Positions 8,196 through 18,881 of a DNA stretch of 64,000 bases are shown piece after piece. Made by a program: the position numbers and the translations under genes. The notes below the pieces were generated by a model. That model saw nothing but the letters and a program-made list of their open reading frames with translations. It searched no databases and was not told the origin of the DNA. The stretch lies in assembly GCA_000026125.1 (NCBI GenBank), contig CU207211.1, positions 310,001 to 374,000 on the forward strand, in the 5' to 3' direction. The DNA comes from Herminiimonas arsenicoxydans. Lineage in GTDB: Bacteria > Pseudomonadota > Gammaproteobacteria > Burkholderiales > Burkholderiaceae_D. Positions within the stretch are counted from its first letter, which is position 1. Every line of letters starts with the position of its first letter.

Positions 8196-9794
8196 ATGTC
8201 TTTAGTTATAGGAGTGCCGCGGGAGTCATTCCCCGGGGAAAAACGGGTGGCGACGGTGCCAGAAGTCGTTGAAAAGCTGATCAAACTCGGCTTTTCCGTC
8301 AGCGTAGAATCCGGCGCTGGTGACGACGCCAACTTCAGCGACGATACCTACCGCGCCGCTGGTGCACAGATCGTGCAAGGAGCTGCCAACTTGTGGTCCA
8401 CGTCCGATATCGTCTTCAAGGTGCGTGCTCCAAGTGCCGAGGAAATCGGTCTGATTCGCGAAGGCAGCACCCTGATCGGCTTCATCTGGCCGGCACAGAA
8501 TCCTGAATTGATGCAGCAGCTTGCCGCCAAGCGCGTCACCGTTTTGGCGATGGACTCGCTGCCGCGCACGCTGTCGCGCGCGCAGAAGATGGATGCTTTG
8601 ACCTCCACCGCCGGTGTCAGCGGCTATCGCGCCGTCATCGAGGCTGCCAATGCTTTCGGTCGTTTCTTCAACGGCCAGATCACGGCTGCAGGCAAGGTTC
8701 CTCCGGCCAAGGTCTTTATCGCAGGTGCTGGCGTGGCCGGTTTGGCTGCGATCGGTACTTCTGCCAGCCTAGGTGCCATCGTGCGTGCCAACGATACCCG
8801 TGCAGAAGTGGCCGATCAAGTGGTATCGCTGGGTGGCGAATTCGTGAAGGTCGATTATGACGAAGAAGGTTCGGGCGGCGGCGGCTATGCCAAGGTCATG
8901 TCCGAAGGCTTCCAAGCTGCGCAGCGTGAGATGTACGCCCAGCAGGCTAAGGAATGCGATATCATCATCACCACCGCGCTGATCCCGGGCAAACCGGCTC
9001 CGAAACTGATAACCGCCGAAATGGTTCAGTCCATGAAACCCGGCAGCGTGATCGTCGATATGGCGGCCGAGCAGGGCGGTAACTGCGAACTGACCGAACC
9101 CGGCAAGGTTGTGGTGAAACATGGCGTGACCATCGTTGGTTACACCGACCTGCCGAGCCGTCTGCCTAAGCAGGCCAGTACGCTGTACTCAACCAACCTG
9201 CTGCGCCTAACCGAAGAGCTGTGCAAGGACGCAGAAGGTAAAAAGACGACTGATGGCATCATCAACGTCAATATGGAAGACGAAGCCATTCGTGGGCTGA
9301 CAGTCATCAAGGAAGGCAACATCACCTGGCCGCCTCCGCCGTTGAAGCAAGTGGCTGCTCCGGCTGCCAAACCTGCAGCGGCACCTGCGCCTGCGCACGG
9401 TCATGGCCCAAGCACCACGGTATCGTCACCTAAGCGTGTAGTCACAATGTTTGTCTTCGCGACCTTGTTGTTCGCGCTGATCGGCTATGGTGCGCCTACC
9501 GCTTTCCTCGGTCACTTGACCGTGTTTGTGCTGGGTTGCTTCATTGGTTACATGGTGGTCTGGAATGTTACTCCGGCATTGCATACGCCTCTGATGAGCG
9601 TGACCAACTCCATCTCGTCGATCATCGTGATCGGTGCGTTGGTGCAGGTCGCTCCTCCGCTGGCTGATGGCATGGCACGTCCCGAGATGCTGATCAAGTG
9701 TCTCGCCGCTGCCGGCATCGCTTTGACCGCAATCAACATGTTCGGTGGCTTTGCTGTTACCCGTCGCATGCTTGATATGTTCCGTAAGAATTAA
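8196..9794 (+). CDS. pntA: NAD(P) transhydrogenase subunit alpha
   Basis: Alpha subunit of the proton-translocating transhydrogenase that makes NADPH from NADH. It has 532 residues. The N-terminal NAD-binding domain (about 1-380) begins [20 protein letters not shown] and holds the Rossmann segment [11 protein letters not shown]. An Ala/Pro linker at about 385-405 leads to four membrane segments from about 413 to 525. This is the fused E. coli-like alpha form, not the split PntAA/PntAB form. Ten bases separate it from pntB. Inner membrane. Confidence 0.96.
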   Translation: MSLVIGVPRESFPGEKRVATVPEVVEKLIKLGFSVSVESGAGDDANFSDDTYRAAGAQIVQGAANLWSTSDIVFKVRAPSAEEIGLIREGSTLIGFIWPAQNPELMQQLAAKRVTVLAMDSLPRTLSRAQKMDALTSTAGVSGYRAVIEAANAFGRFFNGQITAAGKVPPAKVFIAGAGVAGLAAIGTSASLGAIVRANDTRAEVADQVVSLGGEFVKVDYDEEGSGGGGYAKVMSEGFQAAQREMYAQQAKECDIIITTALIPGKPAPKLITAEMVQSMKPGSVIVDMAAEQGGNCELTEPGKVVVKHGVTIVGYTDLPSRLPKQASTLYSTNLLRLTEELCKDAEGKKTTDGIINVNMEDEAIRGLTVIKEGNITWPPPPLKQVAAPAAKPAAAPAPAHGHGPSTTVSSPKRVVTMFVFATLLFALIGYGAPTAFLGHLTVFVLGCFIGYMVVWNVTPALHTPLMSVTNSISSIIVIGALVQVAPPLADGMARPEMLIKCLAAAGIALTAINMFGGFAVTRRMLDMFRKN

Positions 9795-9804
9795 GGAGAC
9801 CACA

Positions 9805-11217
9805 ATGTCTGCAAATCTGGCTACTGTCTCCTACATCGGAGCAACCATTCTTTTTATCCTCAGCCTGGGTGGCTTGTCGCATCCGGAAACCTCGCGTCGC
9901 GGTAACCTCTACGGCATGATCGGTATGGGCATTGCGGTGCTCGCTACGATCTTTGGCCCACGTGTAACCGCTGATGGTTACGCCTGGATCATCATCGCGC
10001 TCGTCGTCGGTGGTGCTATTGGTCTGTACGCCGCCAAGAAGGTCAAAATGACCGAAATGCCGGAACTGGTTGCATTGATGCACAGTTTCGTTGGTCTGGC
10101 CGCAGCACTGGTTGGCTTCGCCAGCTATATCGATCCGTCTATCCATCTGGAAGGCGCTGAGAAAGCCATTCATCAAGTTGAAATCTACGTCGGTATCTTT
10201 ATCGGTGCAGTGACCTTCTCGGGTTCGTTGATTGCATTCGGTAAACTGAATGGAAAAATCGGCGGTAAACCTTTGTTGCTGCCAGCACGTCATGTCATCA
10301 ATCTGATCGGTTTGTTGTTAGTGATCTGGTTCGGCCGTGAATTCGTTAATGCGCCCGACGTTGCCAGCGGCATGACTCCGCTGATCATCATGACCGTGAT
10401 TGCCCTGCTGTTCGGTATTCACATGGTGATGGCAATTGGCGGTGCGGATATGCCGGTGGTGGTATCGATGCTCAACAGCTATTCCGGCTGGGCTGCTTCG
10501 GCTACCGGTTTCATGCTCGGCAATGATTTGTTGATCGTGACGGGTGCGCTGGTTGGCTCCTCCGGTGCGATTCTGTCGTACATCATGTGCCAGGCGATGA
10601 ACCGCAATTTCTTCAGCGTGATCGCGGGTGGTTTCGGCGGTGGTGCTCCGAAGGCGGGCGGCGCGGTTAAAGAGCAGGTTGGTGAAGCGACTCCGGTCAC
10701 TGCGCAGGAAACGGCGGAACTGTTGCGCGAAGCCAAGAGCGTTGTGATCGTGCCAGGTTATGGCATGGCAGTGGCACAAGCTCAGCACACCGTGAATGAC
10801 ATCACCAAGTTCCTGCGTGCCAAGGGTACCAAGGTGCGTTTCGCGATCCACCCTGTTGCCGGTCGCATGCCTGGTCACATGAACGTGTTGCTGGCTGAAG
10901 CCAAAGTGCCTTACGACATCGTGATGGAAATGGACGAAATCAACGAAGACTTCCCGGATACCGACGTGGTCATGGTGATTGGCGCCAATGACATCGTCAA
11001 CCCGGATGCGCAGGAAGATCCGGACAGCCCGATCGCCGGTATGCCGGTGCTCGAAGTCTGGAAGGCTGAAACCTCGATCGTCATGAAACGTTCGATGGCT
11101 TCCGGTTACGCCGGCGTCGACAATCCGTTGTTCTACAAAGAAAACAATCGCATGTTGTTTGGCGATGCCAAGAAGATGCTGGATGAAGTTCTGACGACTC
11201 TCGAGTCCAGAAGCTAA
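9805..11217 (+). CDS. pntB: NAD(P) transhydrogenase subunit beta
   Basis: Beta subunit with membrane domain and NADP(H)-binding domain, 470 residues. ATG at 9805 was chosen because AAGGAG lies 6-12 bases upstream; the longer frame starting at 9745 lies inside pntA. Multiple membrane segments span about 5-265. The C-terminal domain has [11 protein letters not shown], the [20 protein letters not shown] stretch and the NADP site [20 protein letters not shown] from PntAB could feed the glyoxylate and tartronate semialdehyde reductions encoded nearby. Confidence 0.96.
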   Translation: MSANLATVSYIGATILFILSLGGLSHPETSRRGNLYGMIGMGIAVLATIFGPRVTADGYAWIIIALVVGGAIGLYAAKKVKMTEMPELVALMHSFVGLAAALVGFASYIDPSIHLEGAEKAIHQVEIYVGIFIGAVTFSGSLIAFGKLNGKIGGKPLLLPARHVINLIGLLLVIWFGREFVNAPDVASGMTPLIIMTVIALLFGIHMVMAIGGADMPVVVSMLNSYSGWAASATGFMLGNDLLIVTGALVGSSGAILSYIMCQAMNRNFFSVIAGGFGGGAPKAGGAVKEQVGEATPVTAQETAELLREAKSVVIVPGYGMAVAQAQHTVNDITKFLRAKGTKVRFAIHPVAGRMPGHMNVLLAEAKVPYDIVMEMDEINEDFPDTDVVMVIGANDIVNPDAQEDPDSPIAGMPVLEVWKAETSIVMKRSMASGYAGVDNPLFYKENNRMLFGDAKKMLDEVLTTLESRS

Positions 11218-11228
11218 TACCATGCTTC

Positions 11229-11262
11229 AATAAAAAAGCCCGCTTATGCGGGCTTTTTTATT
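11229..11262 (+). terminator. Intrinsic terminator of pntAB
   Basis: AAAAAAGCCCGC pairs with GCGGGCTTTTTT around a TTAT loop, 12 bp after the pntB stop. It may also serve the converging LysR gene. Confidence 0.93.
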
Positions 11263-11305
11263 GGGTTCTGCAAAACTGATGCATCAGAGAATGGAAAACG
11301 AATGC

Positions 11306-12211
11306 TTACCTGCTCCAATAACCTGGCTGGCTATACATGGTTTTTAAATGTGAGATGAACAAGCGTACCTTGGCGGGGACGTTTCTCTGTTGCGGATAAA
11401 CCGCCATGATGTCGTATTCCGGAATCGCAAAATCGTCGAGCACTGTTTCCAGCGTGCCGCTTTCCAGCTGGCTTTGAATTTCCCATACGGAGCGCCAGGC
11501 AATGCCCAAACCTTCGCTCATCCAGCGATGCAGCAACTCACCGTCATTGCAATCCAGGCTGCCTTGTGCACGCACGGATACGGTTTTGCCGCGGTGATTG
11601 AAATACCAGCCGCGCTGTTGTCCACCTTGAAGATTGAAGGCTAGGCAATTATGCTTAGCGAGGTCGTCCAGCGTTTTGGGTTTGCCATGTTTCTTGAAGT
11701 AGTCGGGCGTGCCGCATACGACTCGTTTGTTGGCGGCAAGTTTGATGGCAACGAAATTCGGATCGATAGTGCCGCCAATGCGGATACCCATGTCATACCC
11801 TTCCTGCACCAGATCAACAACGCGGTCGGTCAGGTTGAACGACATTTTCAGGCCGGGATGCTGTTCCAGAAAGTTCTGTGCGTAGGGCGCAACGTGCTGG
11901 CGGCCAAACGATGCGGGAGCGGAGATGATCAAGTGGCCGCTGACTTTGTTGTGGCCGGCGGAGAGCGTGCTTTCGGCCTGGTCGAGTTCGCTGAGCATCT
12001 TGCGGCAATGTTCCAGATAGACCGAACCTTCTTCGGTCAGGGCCAGCCGACGGGTGGAGCGATGCAGTAAGCGGACGCCGAGGCGTTTCTCCAGTGCATC
12101 AATGCGCCTGCCGACCATGACGGGCGTGACTTGCAGGGCTAGAGCCGCCGCCGCGAAGCTGCTATGCTCGACCGCCATCACAAATGCTTCTATCTGTTTG
12201 AGTTTATCCAT
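11306..12211 (-). CDS. LysR-family regulator divergent from gcl
   Basis: LysR-type transcription factor, 301 residues. The N-terminal winged helix-turn-helix (about 3-62) includes SSFAAAALALQVTPVMVGRRI. The effector domain (about 90-295) has ASFGRQHVAPY and the dimer-region segments of the family. It is transcribed divergently from gcl with a 107-bp AT-rich spacer, so it is likely to control the glycerate pathway genes. The effector is unknown; glyoxylate or tartronate semialdehyde are reasonable candidates by analogy with other gcl regulators. It belongs to the CrgA-like subgroup by general appearance. Confidence 0.9.
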   Translation of the reverse strand: MDKLKQIEAFVMAVEHSSFAAAALALQVTPVMVGRRIDALEKRLGVRLLHRSTRRLALTEEGSVYLEHCRKMLSELDQAESTLSAGHNKVSGHLIISAPASFGRQHVAPYAQNFLEQHPGLKMSFNLTDRVVDLVQEGYDMGIRIGGTIDPNFVAIKLAANKRVVCGTPDYFKKHGKPKTLDDLAKHNCLAFNLQGGQQRGWYFNHRGKTVSVRAQGSLDCNDGELLHRWMSEGLGIAWRSVWEIQSQLESGTLETVLDDFAIPEYDIMAVYPQQRNVPAKVRLFISHLKTMYSQPGYWSR

Positions 12212-12318
12212 TCGATACCTGGAGTATTTAATTGGTTAATTAATTGTCCTATTCTAAATTTAATGGATAAGAATTACTATACGTCGTAGGAAACTTTCAT
12301 TTCAATGGAGATTATGTA
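12212..12318. promoter_or_regulatory. Divergent control region, LysR gene / gcl
   Basis: The 107-bp AT-rich spacer carries overlapping TTAATT repeats at about 12227-12243 that can be read as a LysR T-N11-A site. No confident -35/-10 pair was assigned. GGAG lies about 9 bases before the gcl ATG. Confidence 0.4.
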
Positions 12319-14067
12319 ATGGCAAAGATGACAGCAGCCCAAGCAGCGGTTTGGGTAATGCAGAAAGAGGGCATTGATCAGGCTTTCGGCGTACCAGGCG
12401 CAGCGATCAATCCGTTTTACTCCGCCATGCAAAAGCAAGGCACGATCAAACACATTCTGGCTCGCCACGTAGAAGGCGCGACACACATGGCTGAGGGTTA
12501 CACCCGCGCCAAAGCTGGCAATATCGGTGTCGCCCTCGCTACCTCGGGTCCTGGCGGCACAGACATGATCACCGGTCTGTACTCGGCAATTGCTGATTCG
12601 ATTCCAATTTTGTGTGTCACTGGTCAAGCGCCACGTGCACGTTTGCACAAGGAAGATTTCCAGGCAGTGGATATCGAATCGATCTCGAAGCCGGTGACCA
12701 AGTGGTCGGTCATGGTGCGCGAGCCAGCATTGGTTCCGCAAGTATTCCAGCAAGCTTTCCACATCATGCGCTCCGGCCGTCCAGGTCCAGTGCTGATCGA
12801 CTTGCCATTCGACGTGCAAGTTGCTGAAATCGAATTCGATCCAGACCTGTATGAGCCATTGCCAGTCTACAAGCCGGCAGCAAGCCGCAAGCAGATCGAA
12901 CGCGCAATCAGCATGCTGAATGAAGCAGAACGTCCATTGCTGATTTCTGGTGGCGGCGTGATCAACTCCGACGCAAGCGCGTTGATGCAAGAATTTGCTG
13001 AATTGGTAAACGTTCCTGTCGTTCCAACCCTGATGGGCTGGGGCACGGTACCTGACGATCACCCACTGATGGTCGGTATGGTTGGTCTGCAAACATCGCA
13101 CCGTTACGGTAACGCAACGATGCTGGCTTCGGACTTCGCATTCGGTATCGGTAACCGTTGGGCCAACCGTTTCACCGGTTCGATCGACGTTTTCACGAAA
13201 GACCGTAAATTCGTACACATCGATATCGAACCGACACAAATCGGTCGCGTGTTTGGTCCAGACCTCGGCATCACGTCCGACGCTGGCGCAGCACTGAAAT
13301 TGATGATCGAAGTAGCGAAAGAATTGAAAGCTGCCGGCAAACTGAAAAACCGGGATGCATGGTTGGCTGAGTGCCAGGAACGCAAACGTACCATGTTGCG
13401 CAAAACAGATTTCGACGTCACGCCTATCAAGCCACAACGCGTTTACCAGGAAATGAACGAAGTGTTCGGCAAAACAGCGCGCTATGTTTCGAACATCGGT
13501 CTGTCGCAAATCGCTGCTGGTCAATTCCTGCACGTGTACAAAGAGCGCAACTGGATCAACTGTGGCCAAGCAGGTCCATTGGGCTGGAGTGTTCCAGCTG
13601 CTCTGGGTGTCCGGGCTGCCGATCCAACCAGCGAAATCGTGGCTATCACCGGCGATTACGACTTCCAGTTCCTGATCGAAGAATTGGCAGCCGGCGCGCA
13701 GTTCAATCTGCCGTACATCCATGTGCTGGTGAACAACTCCTACCTGGGCCTGATTCGTCAAGCACAGCGTATGTTCACGATGGACTACTGCGTATCGCTG
13801 GCATTCGACAACATCAACTCGACCGAAAATGCTTCATACGGTGTTGATCACGTCAAGGTTACCGAAGGCTTCGGCTGTAAGGCAATCCGTGTCTACAACC
13901 CGGACGATATCCAGCCTGCGCTGCGTAAGGCGCAAGAGTGGATCAAGGAATTCAAAGTGCCAGTCGTTGTTGAAATCATCCTTGAGCGCGTAACCAATAT
14001 CGCGATGGGTACCGAAATTAACGCGATCAACGAATTCGAAGAAATTCTCGACGTTAAGGAAGCTTAA
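12319..14067 (+). CDS. gcl: Glyoxylate carboligase (tartronate semialdehyde synthase)
   Basis: ThDP- and FAD-dependent enzyme that joins two glyoxylates into tartronate semialdehyde and CO2. It has 582 residues and is close to E. coli Gcl along its whole length. The usual ThDP catalytic glutamate is replaced by valine, the Gcl hallmark: Val51 in [15 protein letters not shown]. The ThDP-binding GDYDFQF-to-NN stretch lies near residues 448-476. The next gene, hyi, starts 2 bases after its stop. It is the entry point from glyoxylate to glycerate and central metabolism. Confidence 0.97.
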   Translation: MAKMTAAQAAVWVMQKEGIDQAFGVPGAAINPFYSAMQKQGTIKHILARHVEGATHMAEGYTRAKAGNIGVALATSGPGGTDMITGLYSAIADSIPILCVTGQAPRARLHKEDFQAVDIESISKPVTKWSVMVREPALVPQVFQQAFHIMRSGRPGPVLIDLPFDVQVAEIEFDPDLYEPLPVYKPAASRKQIERAISMLNEAERPLLISGGGVINSDASALMQEFAELVNVPVVPTLMGWGTVPDDHPLMVGMVGLQTSHRYGNATMLASDFAFGIGNRWANRFTGSIDVFTKDRKFVHIDIEPTQIGRVFGPDLGITSDAGAALKLMIEVAKELKAAGKLKNRDAWLAECQERKRTMLRKTDFDVTPIKPQRVYQEMNEVFGKTARYVSNIGLSQIAAGQFLHVYKERNWINCGQAGPLGWSVPAALGVRAADPTSEIVAITGDYDFQFLIEELAAGAQFNLPYIHVLVNNSYLGLIRQAQRMFTMDYCVSLAFDNINSTENASYGVDHVKVTEGFGCKAIRVYNPDDIQPALRKAQEWIKEFKVPVVVEIILERVTNIAMGTEINAINEFEEILDVKEA

Positions 14068-14069
14068 TC

Positions 14070-14849
14070 ATGACGAAACTTGCTGCTAATCTGACGATGC
14101 TGTTCAACGAGGTTCCATTCATGGACCGCTTTGAACAAGCTGCAAAGAATGGCTTCAAAGGCGTTGAATTCTTGTTCCCATACGATTTCCCTGCGGCTGA
14201 TGTCGCAGCGAAATTGAAAGAGAACAATCTGGAAATGGTTTTGCACAATCTGCCGGCCGGTAACTGGGCTGGTGGTGAGCGCGGTATCGCTTGCCATCCG
14301 GATCGTGTGGAAGAATTCAAGGCTGGCGTGGATAAGGCAATTGAATACGTCAAAGTGCTCGGCACCAAACAGGTCAACATCCTGTCCGGTATCGTGCCTG
14401 CAGGCGTCACGCATGAGCAAGCAGAAGCAACTCTGGTTGCCAACTTGAAATATGCCGCTGCCAAATTGAAGGCCGAAGGTATCCCGCTGTTGATCGAAGC
14501 GATCAACACATTCGATATCCCTGGCTTCTTCCTGACCGGCACCAAACAGACTCTGGACATCATTGCCAAAGTCGGTTCGGACAACCTGTTCTTCCAATAC
14601 GACATCTATCACATGCAACGCATGGAAGGTGAATTGGCGAACACGTTGAAAGCTAATCTGGCAGTCATTCCGCACATTCAGCTGGCGGACAATCCAGGTC
14701 GTTTTGAACCAGGTACAGGTGAAATCAATTACACCTTCCTGTTCAAATTCCTGGACGAAATCGGCTACAAAGGCTGGATCGGTTGCGAGTACAAGCCTAA
14801 AGCTGGTACGGTAGAAGGATTGGGCTGGCGCGCAGCGCACGGCCTATAA
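14070..14849 (+). CDS. hyi: Hydroxypyruvate isomerase
   Basis: TIM-barrel isomerase interconverting hydroxypyruvate and tartronate semialdehyde. It has 259 residues, the usual family length. Metal-ligand glutamates are visible in PLLIEAINTFDIPGF and near the C-terminus in WIGCEYKPKAGT, plus HIQLADNPGRFEPGTGEI, all typical of Hyi. It starts 2 bases after gcl and shares its transcript, and is followed by a strong hairpin. The pairing with gcl is common in glyoxylate operons. Confidence 0.94.
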   Translation: MTKLAANLTMLFNEVPFMDRFEQAAKNGFKGVEFLFPYDFPAADVAAKLKENNLEMVLHNLPAGNWAGGERGIACHPDRVEEFKAGVDKAIEYVKVLGTKQVNILSGIVPAGVTHEQAEATLVANLKYAAAKLKAEGIPLLIEAINTFDIPGFFLTGTKQTLDIIAKVGSDNLFFQYDIYHMQRMEGELANTLKANLAVIPHIQLADNPGRFEPGTGEINYTFLFKFLDEIGYKGWIGCEYKPKAGTVEGLGWRAAHGL

Positions 14850-14867
14850 TGTAACGCGCCTTACACG

Positions 14868-14903
14868 ATAATGAGCGGTCCGAAATGGGCCGCTCATTAT
14901 TTC
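14868..14903 (+). terminator. Hairpin terminator after hyi
   Basis: The 11-bp arms ATAATGAGCGG (14868-14878) and CCGCTCATTAT (14890-14900) form a stem followed by TTTC. It separates gcl-hyi from the reductase gene, whose start must lie beyond it. Confidence 0.8.
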
Positions 14904-14950
14904 TACAGGTGTCCGCAGCAATTACACTTAATCAAAATCAGGAGTCACTC

Positions 14951-15838
14951 ATGGCAAAAGTTGGATTTATCGGTTTGGGTATCATGGGCGCACCAATGGC
15001 GCTGAACCTGCAAAAGGGTGGTCACCAACTGTTTTTGCATGATCAAAAAGCACCGGCACAAGAATTAGTCGATGGCGGCGCAACTGTTTGCGCATCGGGC
15101 GCTGAAGTCGCAAAAAATGCAGACATCATCATCACGATGGTGCCAGATACTCCGCACGTGGACGCAGTTTTGTTCGCTGATAACGGCGTTGCTGCTGGTT
15201 TGTCCAAAGGCAAAATCGTGGTCGACATGAGCTCGATCTCGCCTATCGCCACCAAAGAATTCGCTAAAAAAATCAACGCTCTGGGTTGCGAATACCTGGA
15301 TGCGCCAGTATCCGGCGGTGAAGTCGGTGCTAAAGCAGCATCGTTGACCATCATGGTCGGTGGTTCGGAAGCCGCATTTGCAACCGTCAAACCATTGTTC
15401 GAATTGATGGGTAAAAACATCACTCTGGTCGGCGGTAACGGCGACGGTCAAACCACTAAAGTGGCTAACCAGATTATCGTTGCATTGAACATTCAAGCTG
15501 TTTCCGAAGCATTGTTGTTCGCTTCGAAAGCAGGCGCAGATCCAGCAAAAGTGCGTCAGGCATTGATGGGCGGTTTTGCCAACTCGCGCATTCTGGAAGT
15601 GCATGGCGAACGCATGATCAAACGTACGTTCAACCCAGGCTTCCGTATCGAGTTGCATCAGAAAGATTTGAACCTTGCATTGCAAGGCGCAAAAGCGATG
15701 GGCGTTTCCTTGCCAAACACAGCTGCTACGCAAGAGCTGATGAATGCATGCGCAGCCAATGGCATGAGCGGTCTTGATCACTCGGCACTGTGCCGCGCGA
15801 TTGAAATCATGTCGAACCACGAAATCGCCAAGGCGTAA
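14951..15838 (+). CDS. glxR: Tartronate semialdehyde reductase (2-hydroxy-3-oxopropionate reductase)
   Basis: Reduces tartronate semialdehyde to D-glycerate with NAD(P)H. It has 295 residues from ATG at 14951, preceded by AGGAG; the longer upstream frame runs through the hyi terminator and was rejected. It is a beta-hydroxyacid dehydrogenase with GLGIMGAPMA at 9-18, the substrate motif DAPVSGGEVGA at 118-128 and the catalytic lysine Lys170 (GQTTKVANQ). Position after gcl-hyi supports GlxR/GarR function; the choice between the two names is arbitrary. Confidence 0.95.
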   Translation: MAKVGFIGLGIMGAPMALNLQKGGHQLFLHDQKAPAQELVDGGATVCASGAEVAKNADIIITMVPDTPHVDAVLFADNGVAAGLSKGKIVVDMSSISPIATKEFAKKINALGCEYLDAPVSGGEVGAKAASLTIMVGGSEAAFATVKPLFELMGKNITLVGGNGDGQTTKVANQIIVALNIQAVSEALLFASKAGADPAKVRQALMGGFANSRILEVHGERMIKRTFNPGFRIELHQKDLNLALQGAKAMGVSLPNTAATQELMNACAANGMSGLDHSALCRAIEIMSNHEIAKA

Positions 15839-15861
15839 TTTCGTTTCGATAGCATGAGCAC

Positions 15862-15900
15862 ATCAACCGGCATTGCGCTTGTTTGCAATGCCGGTTTGAT
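15862..15900 (+). terminator. Hairpin after tartronate semialdehyde reductase
   Basis: ATCAACCGGCATTGC pairs with GCAATGCCGGTTTGAT across an 8-base loop, with one bulged T. There is no long T-run, so termination may be partial. Confidence 0.55.
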
Positions 15901-16000
15901 TCACGGGGTTTTACGCCTAGTGAATCATGTGATTTGAATCAGGCAATGCATCACAAGAGTTAATACGCACTTTCCCAATTCTTAGAAATATTCTCGCCAC

Positions 16001-17266
16001 ATGTCGATAGCCCCACGTCAGTTTTTAAACGACCTGTATGCAACAGCGGTAGAAGCCGTGAGCGCACAGAAGTGCATGCCCGCTTATCTGCCCAAGCAAT
16101 CGGTCAAAGGTCGCACGTTGGTGATCGGTGCCGGTAAAGGTGCCGCTGCAATGGCCAAGGTAGTAGAAGATACATGGCCAGGTAAAGTCGAAGGTTTGAT
16201 CGTTACACGTTACGGCCACGGTGCCGACTGCAAGCAAATCGAAGTCGTCGAGGCTGCGCATCCGGTGCCGGATGAAGCCGGTCGGCAAGCCGCCGGTCGC
16301 ATGCTGGAGCTGGTCAAAGGCTTGACGGAAGACGACCTCGTGTTGTGCCTGATCACCGGTGGTGGTTCGGCTCTGTTGAGCCTGCCGGGTGAAGGCATCT
16401 CGCTGGAACAGAAACAGGCTTTGAACAAGGCATTGCTGAAAAGCGGCGCAACGATTTCAGAAATGAATTGCGTGCGCAAGCACCTTTCAGCGATCAAAGG
16501 CGGTCGCCTGGGCCTGGCATGCGCACCGGCACGCGTCGTCACGCTGCTGATCTCCGACGTGCCTGGCGATGATCCTGGCGTGATTGCCAGCGGCCCTACA
16601 CTGCCCGATCCAACGACTTGTGCAGAATCGCTCGCGATCCTGAAAAAATACAAGATCGAGATCCCAGACAACATCCTGAAGCATCTCGAATCCGGCGCTG
16701 GCGAAACACCGAAGCCAGGCGATGCACGCTTCGCGCGCAACGAACACCATGTGATCGCAACCGCGCAACACGCGCTGGAAGCGGCAGCAGAAAAAGCACG
16801 CGCAGCAGGCATCACGCCATACATTTTGTCGAATGATCTGGAAGGCGAATCGCGCGATGTCGGTTTGGTGCATGCTGCACTGGCAAAACAGGTTGCTAAG
16901 TATGGTCAACCATTTGCCAAGCCTTGCGTAATTTTGTCCGGTGGTGAAACTACAGTGACAGTACGCGGCAAGGGCCGCGGCGGTCGTAATGCAGAGTTTC
17001 TGTTGAGCCTGGCTGTTGCCCTGAATGGCGCACCGGATATTTATGCGCTTGCATGCGATACCGATGGCATCGACGGATCGGAAGATAATGCCGGCGCAAT
17101 TTATCAGCCAGATTCGATTGCACGCGCAGCCGCTGCGGGTCACAACGCGAAAACAATGCTGGAAAACAATGACGGTTACGGTTTCTTCAGCGCGGTGGGC
17201 GATTTGATTGTCAGCGGCCCGACGCGCACGAATGTTAACGATTTCCGCGCCATCCTGATTTTGTAA
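16001..17266 (+). CDS. ttuD: Glycerate 2-kinase, MOFRL family
   Basis: Phosphorylates glycerate to 2-phosphoglycerate, feeding glycolysis. It has 421 residues. The N-terminal DUF4147 domain (about 5-235) contains GAGKGAAAMAKVVE and the LITGGGSALLSLP motif; the C-terminal MOFRL domain (about 300-415) contains ILSGGETTVTVRGKGRGGRN and the DTDGIDGSEDNAG motif. No Shine-Dalgarno is visible in front of the ATG at 16001. It follows the reductase in the gcl pathway and precedes pyruvate kinase, so two consecutive steps to pyruvate (with enolase elsewhere) are grouped. It is unrelated to GarK. Confidence 0.94.
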   Translation: MSIAPRQFLNDLYATAVEAVSAQKCMPAYLPKQSVKGRTLVIGAGKGAAAMAKVVEDTWPGKVEGLIVTRYGHGADCKQIEVVEAAHPVPDEAGRQAAGRMLELVKGLTEDDLVLCLITGGGSALLSLPGEGISLEQKQALNKALLKSGATISEMNCVRKHLSAIKGGRLGLACAPARVVTLLISDVPGDDPGVIASGPTLPDPTTCAESLAILKKYKIEIPDNILKHLESGAGETPKPGDARFARNEHHVIATAQHALEAAAEKARAAGITPYILSNDLEGESRDVGLVHAALAKQVAKYGQPFAKPCVILSGGETTVTVRGKGRGGRNAEFLLSLAVALNGAPDIYALACDTDGIDGSEDNAGAIYQPDSIARAAAAGHNAKTMLENNDGYGFFSAVGDLIVSGPTRTNVNDFRAILIL

Positions 17267-17334
17267 TTTATTCGCCGCTGTGTGTTGAATGCAGACATAG
17301 CGGTTCCCTTTTTAATTTTCATAGAAGAGCTGTC

Positions 17335-18750
17335 ATGAGACGTAATCGCAAAGCAAAAATCGTTGCTACCCTGGGCCCAGCAAGTGGCGATCTGGAAACC
17401 ATCACCGCGCTGTACGAAGCCGGTGTGGACATGTTCCGCTTCAACTTCAGCCACGGTTCGCACGAAGATCACCGCGCACGCCACGAAATCGTTCGTGGTC
17501 TGGAAAAGAAATACGGCGCGCCGATCTCCATCCTGGCTGACTTGCAAGGACCAAAAATCCGCCTCGGCACATTCGCAGGCGACTCCGCTGTCTTGAAAGT
17601 CGGCGAACAGTTCGTACTCGATCGTGACGAAACACCTGGCGATGCAACACGCGTGTATCTGCCACATCCGGAATTGTTTGCTGCAGTTGCCGCAGGTCAA
17701 AACCTGTTGCTTGACGATGGTAAAGTGCGTTTGAACATTGTCAGTAACAAGGATAATCGTATCGTCACCACCGTTGCAGTCGGCGGCAAGATTTCGAACC
17801 GCAAGGGTGTCAACGTGCCTGACGCCATTCTGCCTATTCCTGCCATGACAGCAAAAGATCTGGTCGATCTGGAATTTGCCTTGTCCCTGGGCGTGGACTG
17901 GGTTGCACTGTCCTTTGTGCAACAAGTTTCGGACATCACCGAAGCGCGCGCCATCATCGGTGACCGTGCCGGCATCATGTCGAAAATCGAAAAACCGGCA
18001 GCAATGCTGGACATCGATGCAATCTGCAATGCATCCGATTCCGTCATGGTTGCCCGTGGCGATCTGGGCGTAGAACTGCCGGCAGAACAAGTGCCACGCG
18101 CACAAAAAGAAATCCTGAAAGCATCACGCAAGTACGGCAAGCCAGTCATCATCGCAACACAAATGCTGGAATCGATGACCGAATCGCCAGTGCCTACCCG
18201 TGCAGAAACTTCCGACGTCGCCAGCGCGATTTACGAAGGTTCCGATGCGGTCATGTTGTCTGCTGAATCGGCTAGCGGTAAATTCCCGGTCAAGGCTGTT
18301 GCCATGATGGATCGCATCATCAAGGAAGTCGAAGCTGATCCTGCTTACCTTTGCCTGATCGACGCGCAACAAGTACCACCGTTGCCGACACCTGAAGATG
18401 CAATTTGCCATGCCTTGCGTGAAGTAGTCAAAACCGTCAATGCAGTTGCTACCGTGACCTATACAAATTCCGGTCACACCAGCATGAGCGTTGCGCGTAT
18501 GCGTCCGACCGCTCCCATCCTGAGCATCACACCTAACGTCAACACAGCACGCCGCCTGGCGTTGGTGTGGGGCATACACTCGACGATAGGCAAGGACGTT
18601 GGTTCGGTTGATGAAATGGTGGCGGCGGCAGTTGCGACCGCAGTGCGTGAAGGCTTCGCTAAAACCGGTGAACGCGTTACCGTGTCGGCTGGTTTGCCAT
18701 TCGGCGAATCGGGCACGACCAATCTGTTGCACATCGCAACAGTGAAGTAA
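17335..18750 (+). CDS. pyk: Pyruvate kinase
   Basis: Transfers phosphate from PEP to ADP. It has 471 residues, as in the E. coli enzymes. It begins MRRNRKAKIVATLGPAS; the RFNFSHGSHEDH segment, the Mg2+/PEP-binding stretch IMSKIEKPAAMLDID and the K+/ADP region follow. The C-terminal allosteric domain spans about 350-471. Its place at the end of the glycerate pathway cluster resembles the ttuE-type kinase next to ttuD in tartrate/glycerate clusters, so it may be a dedicated isozyme rather than the housekeeping copy. Confidence 0.96.
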   Translation: MRRNRKAKIVATLGPASGDLETITALYEAGVDMFRFNFSHGSHEDHRARHEIVRGLEKKYGAPISILADLQGPKIRLGTFAGDSAVLKVGEQFVLDRDETPGDATRVYLPHPELFAAVAAGQNLLLDDGKVRLNIVSNKDNRIVTTVAVGGKISNRKGVNVPDAILPIPAMTAKDLVDLEFALSLGVDWVALSFVQQVSDITEARAIIGDRAGIMSKIEKPAAMLDIDAICNASDSVMVARGDLGVELPAEQVPRAQKEILKASRKYGKPVIIATQMLESMTESPVPTRAETSDVASAIYEGSDAVMLSAESASGKFPVKAVAMMDRIIKEVEADPAYLCLIDAQQVPPLPTPEDAICHALREVVKTVNAVATVTYTNSGHTSMSVARMRPTAPILSITPNVNTARRLALVWGIHSTIGKDVGSVDEMVAAAVATAVREGFAKTGERVTVSAGLPFGESGTTNLLHIATVK

Positions 18751-18793
18751 TGCAGCATAGAAATACGCAGTAGAAATTTGAGGTAAAACAGTT

Positions 18794-18871
18794 TCTGGGC
18801 AACGGCATGTTTGCCGTTGTCCAGAACTGACATGAATGAGTTGTTGAGTTGCAATAACTCATTCATGTCAG
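18794..18871 (+). repeat. Two tandem hairpins after pyk
   Basis: The first has arms 18794-18806 and 18813-18825. The second has 16-bp perfect arms 18827-18842 and 18856-18871 (CTGACATGAATGAGTT and its complement). Neither has a T-tract. They lie between pyk and the thiC promoter and may limit readthrough or stabilise the pyk 3' end. Confidence 0.6.
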
Positions 18872-18881
18872 ATGTAAAAAT

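Noticed and set aside
12277..13761. 494-codon minus-strand frame opposite gcl
   Set aside because: It is antisense to a clear gcl and its product is Cys/His/Trp-rich with no domain. It is a shadow created by strong codon bias.
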